Source: Tubulanus polymorphus
Lineage: Eukaryota > Nemertea > Palaeonemertea > Tubulaniformes > Tubulanidae
Length of the DNA stretch: 64,000 bases
Assembly: GCF_964204645.1 (NCBI RefSeq)
Contig: NC_134032.1
Location: 14,006,275-14,070,274 of the forward strand
Direction: 5' to 3'
The position numbers and the translations under genes are program-made. Of the stretch, positions 61,701 through 64,000 are shown one piece after another. The notes beneath the pieces were generated by a model. The model saw nothing but the letters and a program-made list of their open reading frames with translations. It was not told where the DNA came from and did no database searches. Position 1 is the stretch's first letter; each line of letters begins with the position of its first letter.

Positions 61701-61799
61701 AGGGTAGTGGATACTGGGATACGGAGGACGATACGTTGGATTCGTCGTCGGGAGCTGGACCGGATGATGAGGATGCTGCCGGTGAATCATCTGGAAACG
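29355..61799 (+). CDS. SDC: Probable syndecan, 5' part only (exons 1-3, continues beyond window)
   Basis: Syndecans are single-pass cell-surface proteoglycans whose ectodomain carries heparan sulfate on Ser-Gly sites. Exon 1 (29355-29426) encodes MYTGQLLSVLFVLLCASSLA plus TDSR, a signal peptide, and ends in GTAAGT. Exon 2 (61180-61269, 30 codons) follows TTTTTCAG and ends in GTAAGT. Exon 3 (61691-61799) follows TTTTTGAAG and ends in GTAAGT. Phases are 0, 0 and 1 and agree. Exon 3 holds three Ser-Gly sites (residues 60, 74 and 88) in an acidic setting: GSGYWDTEDD, DSSSGAGPDDED and ESSGNG. This closely resembles the N-terminal glycosaminoglycan-attachment region of syndecans. The diagnostic transmembrane segment and EFYA tail are not in the window, so another proteoglycan core is possible. 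The ATG at 29355 is chosen because no earlier in-frame ATG exists in the exon. Intron 1 is 31.75 kb. Confidence 0.6.
30526..30680 (+). mobile_element. Retroelement fragment with hammerhead-like core
   Basis: CTGATGA (30532-30538) is followed by a perfect 7-bp stem GGCTGTT/AACAGCC with a 4-nt loop and then GAAAC (from 30558). This is the order of a hammerhead ribozyme core, but with one extra T before the stem. A shared tail, GTGGGATTTCTTC then GGATAATAGTGTTTATTC, resembles that at 10.5 kb. No reverse transcriptase is present, so this is a remnant or non-autonomous copy. Confidence 0.45.
32771..32942 (+). repeat. G-rich minisatellite (GGTAGGGGAGGTG)
   Basis: Units of 12-13 bp, GGTGGTAGGGGA and GTGTAGGGGAG, fill the interval. 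It has G-quadruplex potential on the strand that is non-template for the syndecan transcript. The open frame on the opposite strand is an artefact. Confidence 0.9.
33453..33561. mobile_element. MITE with AGTTCCACAGTTGTGAGTTA ends
   Basis: The left end AGTTCCACAGTCGTGAGTTA is matched by the inverted right end AGTTCCACAGTTGTGAGTTA, with AAGAGTTAACTC and AAGATTTGACTC continuing inward. It is about 110 bp long with no coding capacity. Its end sequence is the seed motif of the array at 44.0-45.1 kb. Confidence 0.6.
33701..34734. repeat. 28-bp tandem array, about 37 copies
   Basis: The unit contains GACCCCAGGACCCATATCCA followed by ACTAGTAG. Variants are ATTAGT for ACTAGT, GACTCC for GACCCC and TACGA for TAGGA. 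The TACGA variants cluster between 34.40 and 34.56 kb. There are no spacers, so it is not a CRISPR array. Confidence 0.95.
35314..35606. mobile_element. MITE with CATGGGYGTCCCYAGG ends
   Basis: The left end CATGGGCGTCCCTAGG and the inverted right end CATGGGTGTCCCCAGG define a 293-bp element, with GGGGGGTTC and GGGGGGTTCAT inside the arms. A 21-bp GGGAACCAGTCTACCTAT motif is present twice inside. No coding capacity. Confidence 0.6.
35690..35855. repeat. GA-rich microsatellite
   Basis: Interrupted GAGAGAGAGGGGAGAGAAAT runs on the plus strand. The reverse-strand Ser/Leu/Pro frame is an artefact. Confidence 0.85.
36440..36815. mobile_element. Head-to-head pair of hammerhead-like elements, with a 22-bp array
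   Basis: The palindrome is centred at 36578. To each side runs CACCTGACGATGATCTCTAG, then GAGATCGAAACG, then ACACGACGTTT or GTCTTTTATATAT, ATTGAATAAATAAATTC, and ATAGTGGGATTT. On the right arm the 22-bp segment GACGATGATCTCTAGGGTGA plus GA is present four times (36585-36672). The minus-strand arm keeps CTGACGA, a 6-bp stem GATCTC/GAGATC, and GAAAC. Confidence 0.55.
37853..39490. repeat. C-rich minisatellite complex (CTCTACCCTCACCCCCTAAC)
   Basis: About 1.64 kb of CTACCCTCACCCCCTAACTC-type units with higher-order repeats of roughly 100-240 bp. Blocks around 38.06, 38.20, 38.42, 38.53 and 38.67 kb repeat CTACCTCAACTCTACCCTC in the same order. CCCTA and CCCTAA motifs are dense but never in a telomeric (CCCTAA)n run. 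It has i-motif and G-quadruplex potential. Confidence 0.9.
40236..41107. repeat. Polypurine minisatellite
   Basis: About 870 bp of nearly pure purine. The left part (40.29-40.43 kb) is a GGGGA/GAGAGG ladder. The right part is built of units of about 34-36 bp containing GAGAGGAGAGGGAAGAAAGT with GAGGGATGG or AGGGGATGG. Long open frames exist on both strands in several registers, and all are low complexity. Confidence 0.9.
41218..41620. repeat. 16-bp tandem array (CGTCCGCAGTATTACC)
   Basis: About 25 units alternate CGTCCGCAGTATTACC with ACACGTCC variants. A larger unit of about 170 bp, marked by the CCACAGTATTACCG variant at 41.29 and 41.43 kb, is visible twice. Confidence 0.9.
42086..43079. 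repeat. 28-bp tandem array in two homogeneous blocks, about 35 copies
   Basis: From 42086 to about 42827 the units read GACAGTCTGGTGGTCCACTT plus TGATACAC. From about 42828 to 43079 they read GACAGTCTGGTGGTCCACCT plus TGAACCGC. A minus-strand frame of 427 codons and overlapping frames of 317 and 223 codons arise because no register of the unit holds a stop; they are not genes. Confidence 0.95.
44003..45125. repeat. 47-bp array, about 20 copies, passing into a 43-bp array
   Basis: The unit contains CCACAGTTGTGAGTAAGAGT, CATCTCTGAATTCAGGACC and CTGCAGTT. A variant with GCTGCACAGCTGTGAG appears in several copies. After 44.96 kb the unit changes to a form with GTTAACTGTGAACTCGAGAC and CCAGTTCCACAGTTGTGAG. 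Confidence 0.95.
46486..46499 (+). promoter_or_regulatory. RFX X-box-like motif
   Basis: GTTCCCATAGAAAC fits the X-box consensus GTTNCCATNGNAAC closely. It lies in a CpG-containing, repeat-free stretch (46.36-46.60 kb) of the syndecan intron that also holds an octamer-like TTTGCATG. Confidence 0.3.
46605..47640. repeat. 78-84 bp tandem array, about 13 copies
   Basis: Units contain GGACATCCAGTATCTGAACC, CAGTTCCAGGACATGCAGTG and TTCAGAGATGTCCAG, with GTCTTAACC or GTCTTCTTAACC as a length variant. The two variants alternate in blocks, indicating higher-order duplication. Confidence 0.9.
47964..48290. repeat. CT-rich low-complexity tract
   Basis: Irregular CTCTCCCTACCCTCTCCT units on the plus strand. 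No gene. Confidence 0.8.
48741..48870. repeat. 29-bp tandem repeat, about 4.4 copies
   Basis: The unit starts GAGTCTGGGACACAGCCC at 48741, 48770, 48799 and 48828, with TGTGGCTAGCA or CGTGGCAGGCA endings. Confidence 0.9.
50035..50572. repeat. CT-rich array with TCTCTAGCTCTCCTC units
   Basis: Pyrimidine tract broken at regular intervals by the single purine pair in TCTAGC. Longer duplicated blocks are visible (50.14-50.26 and 50.33-50.56 kb). Confidence 0.85.
51086..51570. repeat. 28-bp tandem array, about 17 copies
   Basis: The unit contains CTGTGGCATGTGACCGTATG plus GAAGGAGA. Copies toward the right end read GTACAGAAGTAGA and are more diverged. Reverse-strand frames of 138-165 codons are artefacts of the array. 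Confidence 0.95.
52711..52820. repeat. CT dinucleotide microsatellite
   Basis: Long CTCTCT run with a few CCTCC interruptions. Confidence 0.95.
53859..53968. repeat. 37-bp repeat, three copies, each with a palindrome
   Basis: Each unit contains AACAATGACCAGTGGTCAG. TGACCAGTGGTCA is an odd-centred palindrome. Confidence 0.85.
54976..55115. mobile_element. MITE, GGGCCCAGTTGCACAGTC family, best copy
   Basis: The left end GGGGCCGGTTGCATAGTCAC and the inverted right end GGGCCCAGTTGCACAGTCGT bound a 140-bp element containing inverted CCAGTCTAAGACC and GACCAGTCTTAGA. Related partial copies lie at 11526-11650, about 14605-14690 and about 49.45-49.68 kb. Confidence 0.65.
55920..56408. repeat. Tandem array of 20- and 29-bp units (GGGGTGGTAGAGAGATAACT)
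   Basis: The 29-bp unit contains GAGAGATAACTGGGATAACT plus GGGGTGGTA. A shortened 20-bp form lacks one GGGATAACT step. Open frames on the minus strand (over 200 codons) are artefacts. Confidence 0.9.
56933..57795. repeat. 46-bp C-rich array, about 19 copies
   Basis: The unit contains CTCGTCTACCCCCTCCCCTA then CTGGTTCACTCACATTCAT and CTCCCCC. A 301-codon plus-strand frame is an artefact. Confidence 0.9.
57955..58430. repeat. CT-rich array with CTCAGCCTCTCTCCTC units
   Basis: Pyrimidine-rich irregular units, with CCCCAGC on the left changing to CTCAGCC on the right. Confidence 0.85.
60255..60820 (+). repeat. 66-bp tandem array, about 8.5 copies
   Basis: The unit contains GGAACAATTTAGTGTTACCC, AACTAGAGGTTGATACCC and GGGTAAACCAGGACTTAAAT. 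Because 66 is a multiple of three, the plus-strand frame gives a clean 22-residue repeat (DTQIRVNQDLNLEQFSVTQL and two more residues). No start context or splice sites support it as protein. It ends about 360 bp before syndecan exon 2. Confidence 0.95.
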
Positions 61800-63199
61800 G
61801 TAAGTGAACGTGTATTGATTAATGTTGTTACAGTCTGATAGATGGCGAACTAGTCAACTTTAATTAACATCACCACTGATTGAATCGGCTGGTTTACGTT
61901 TAGTATCAGTCGGTGTATTTGAACTCGGGGGATTAAATCTGCAACTAATCCTAATCCTCGTTTTCAATAAACTCCCTCGTTTTTCACGGTCAAATATATT
62001 TTCTCAAATCTTTTAAATCTAGGGAAAAAACGTTTTTCTCGTGGTGAGTTTAACCCTCCGCTTCCTGGATTCCGGCGAGCCCTTATTTTCAAATCTGGAT
62101 TCTTTAAACAGAGTCTGTTTCTACCTGACCCACCATAGTTAGAAAAAAAGCACATTCCAACCATGACTGGCCGAAGAATTCCTAGGAATTCCAGGAATAA
62201 TCAGGCGGTCATTTCAAATCTGGACTCTGATGAGCTACCTATCCTCCATGGATAAAAGATGAGCACATTCCAACTGCTACCTATCCACCCTGGATAAAAG
62301 ATGAGCACATTCCAACTGCAGAAGTTTGAGCAATTCCCGTACAAACCCCTTCATGACCAGATACCCCTCGAACATACCGGTAGATTAGACACCTTTTGGG
62401 TTTAAAAGCACCAACGGTGGTTTGAATATCTCGTGAGACTCATAGCCCTCCCTTCCTCTCCCCCTCTCTTCTCCCCCTCTCCTTTCTCCTCTCCCCTGGT
62501 TGTTTGTCTGCTCTGAGGGCAGGGTGACGTCTGCGCAGCGATCAATCAATCAAATTGATTGATTAAATTACTGTTAGTAGATTAATGCATTAGAACAATA
62601 GTGTTAGAGATGTAGGATTTATATTGATTCATATAATAAACCCTCGGTACAATACGGACGATCATACACACACTATATATCTCACTAATACTCAGTCAAA
62701 GAAAGTTCACAATTCAGTGATTATTATCGCGATCATGAATCTCGTTCGGTATTTATGTATTTACGAATAGAAAAGGTTCACGTGAGATTTAGAGGTTAAG
62801 AGGTAGCATGAGAGGTCACCTCGAGCGGTCCTCGCTAGAGAGGTTACGTGAGAGGTTCGAATAGGGTCATCTGATAGGTACGAGAGACCGTATGAGAGGC
62901 TAGAGAGGTTACATTCGAGGTCATTCGAGCGCGGTATAAGAGACGATGTTGAGTGGTGACATTAATCAGTATGGTTTACTAAGTGAGTTGTCGCAAACAG
63001 GTTCACACCAATTACTACATGTTGCCGCTGACTACACAGCAACATGGTAAGCCTAATTAGAACTGAGAAAAACATGACAGAGTTACAGAGAGAGGGAGGG
63101 AGGGTAGATGAGAGGTGAGCAGGTTGAGCTTGAGTTGAGAAGGTCAATATGAAAGTTGCTGATCCCCTCTCAGGGTCTATCCGCTATAACCCCTAAAAT
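61800..63199 (+). other. Syndecan intron 3, no further exon seen
   Basis: No exon with a syndecan-like frame was found. A 41-bp segment ending GATGAGCACATTCCAACTGC is present twice at 62.24-62.32 kb. Loose GAGAGGTTACGTGAGAGGTT-type repeats fill about 62.77-62.95 kb. Confidence 0.5.
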
Positions 63200-63785
63200 C
63201 TGCTATATCTCCTCACAGGGTGGGTCTATCTGCTATATCCCCTCACAGGGTGGGTCTATCTGCTATATCCCCTCACAGGGTGGGTCTATCTGCTATATCC
63301 CCTCACAGGGTGGGTCTATCTGCTATATCCCCTCACAGGGTGGGTCTATCTGCTATATCCCCTCACAGGGTGGGTCTATCTGCTATATCCCCTCACAGGG
63401 TGGGTCTATCTGCTATATCCCCTCACAGGGTGGGTCTATCTGCTATATCCCCTCACAGGGTGGGTTTATCAGCTATATCCCCTCACAGGGTGGGTCTATC
63501 TGCTATATCCCCTCACAGGGTGGGTCTATCTGCTATATCCCCTCACAGGGTGGGTCTATCTGCTATATCCCCTCACAGGGTGGGTCTTTCTGCTATATCC
63601 CCTCACAGGGTGGGTCTATCTGCTATATCCCCTCACAGGGTGGGTCTATCTGCTATATCCCCTCACAGGGTGGGTCTATCTGCTATATCCCCTCACAGGG
63701 TGGGTCTATCTGCTATATCCCCTCACAGGGTGGGTCTATCTGCTATATCCCCTCACAGGGTGGGTCTATCTGCTATATCTACAGG
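63200..63785 (+). repeat. 30-bp tandem array, about 19 copies, almost invariant
   Basis: The unit contains TGCTATATCCCCTCACAGGG plus TGGGTCTATC. Only two single-base variants are visible (near 63.47 and 63.59 kb). Both overlapping frames of about 200 codons are artefacts of the 30-bp period. It lies in the intron after syndecan exon 3. Confidence 0.95.
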
Positions 63786-64000
63786 GTCTGTCTGCCATGT
63801 CTCATTTCTCAGGGTTTAATATTATGACTGATGTTTAATAATAGTCATTACCTCAGGTGTGATGACTTTTTATTGAGTGGTTGGACTATGGTAGCTAAAG
63901 TGGCTGGCAGCTGAATCAACTACTGGTACATCAAGTAGCTGAAGTGAATGGTGCCACTAGTTGCGGAGGTCATCAGTGCTGCACTCTGGTGGCACTGGTT

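Noticed and set aside
63156-63827. Two overlapping frames of about 200 codons with 10-residue repeats
   Set aside because: The 30-bp period keeps any stop-free register open. Two registers are open together, which argues against coding.

Overview
The window reads as nuclear DNA of an invertebrate bilaterian animal, most likely a lophotrochozoan; that placement is an inference. Genes are split by introns with GT-AG borders, tRNA genes carry internal A and B boxes, poly(A) signals are present, and MITE-like elements, SINE-like elements and minisatellites are abundant. No bacterial or viral gene arrangement was seen. Long open frames on both strands from about 32 kb onward lie in tandem arrays and are not genes.

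Layout. (1) 2.8-7.2 kb, minus strand: a complete seven-exon E2F transcription factor of the E2F1/2/3 class, 444 residues, assembled exon by exon with every splice phase agreeing. (2) 7722-7793, plus strand: a tRNA-Ala(TGC). A degenerate tRNA-like sequence lies in an E2F intron at about 4.56 kb. (3) 9.5-16.1 kb, minus strand: a complete eleven-exon protein disulfide isomerase of the PDIA6/P5 type, 422 residues, with two CGHC active sites and a C-terminal KDEL. Its upstream region carries an exact ER stress response element (CCAAT-N9-CCACG) and a TGACGTG ATF6/XBP1-type site. (4) 19-27 kb, plus strand: a probably non-coding spliced locus built from tandemly copied exon-intron modules. It holds a perfect 1,420-bp direct duplication and an 825-bp foldback element, and its 3' part is itself duplicated. 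(5) 27.3-28.9 kb: two tandem arrays. (6) 29.36 kb to beyond 61.8 kb, plus strand: the 5' part of a probable syndecan gene. Exon 1 encodes a signal peptide, intron 1 is 31.75 kb long, and exons 2 and 3 follow at 61.18 and 61.69 kb. Exon 3 carries three Ser-Gly glycosaminoglycan attachment sites among acidic residues. The gene continues past the right edge.

The giant syndecan intron is unusually rich in minisatellites. More than fifteen arrays have units of about 13 to 84 bp, and several pure polypurine or polypyrimidine tracts reach 0.5-1.6 kb. Foldback and MITE-like elements occur throughout the window, and some arrays appear to have grown from MITE end sequences.

The three protein genes act in different processes: cell-cycle transcription, ER protein folding, and cell-surface heparan sulfate. 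No operon-like link is implied. Their neighbourhood is still informative, because in human E2F and syndecan paralogues lie on the same chromosome four times over and PDIA6 lies near E2F6 and SDC1 on 2p. The window may therefore preserve an old bilaterian linkage group.
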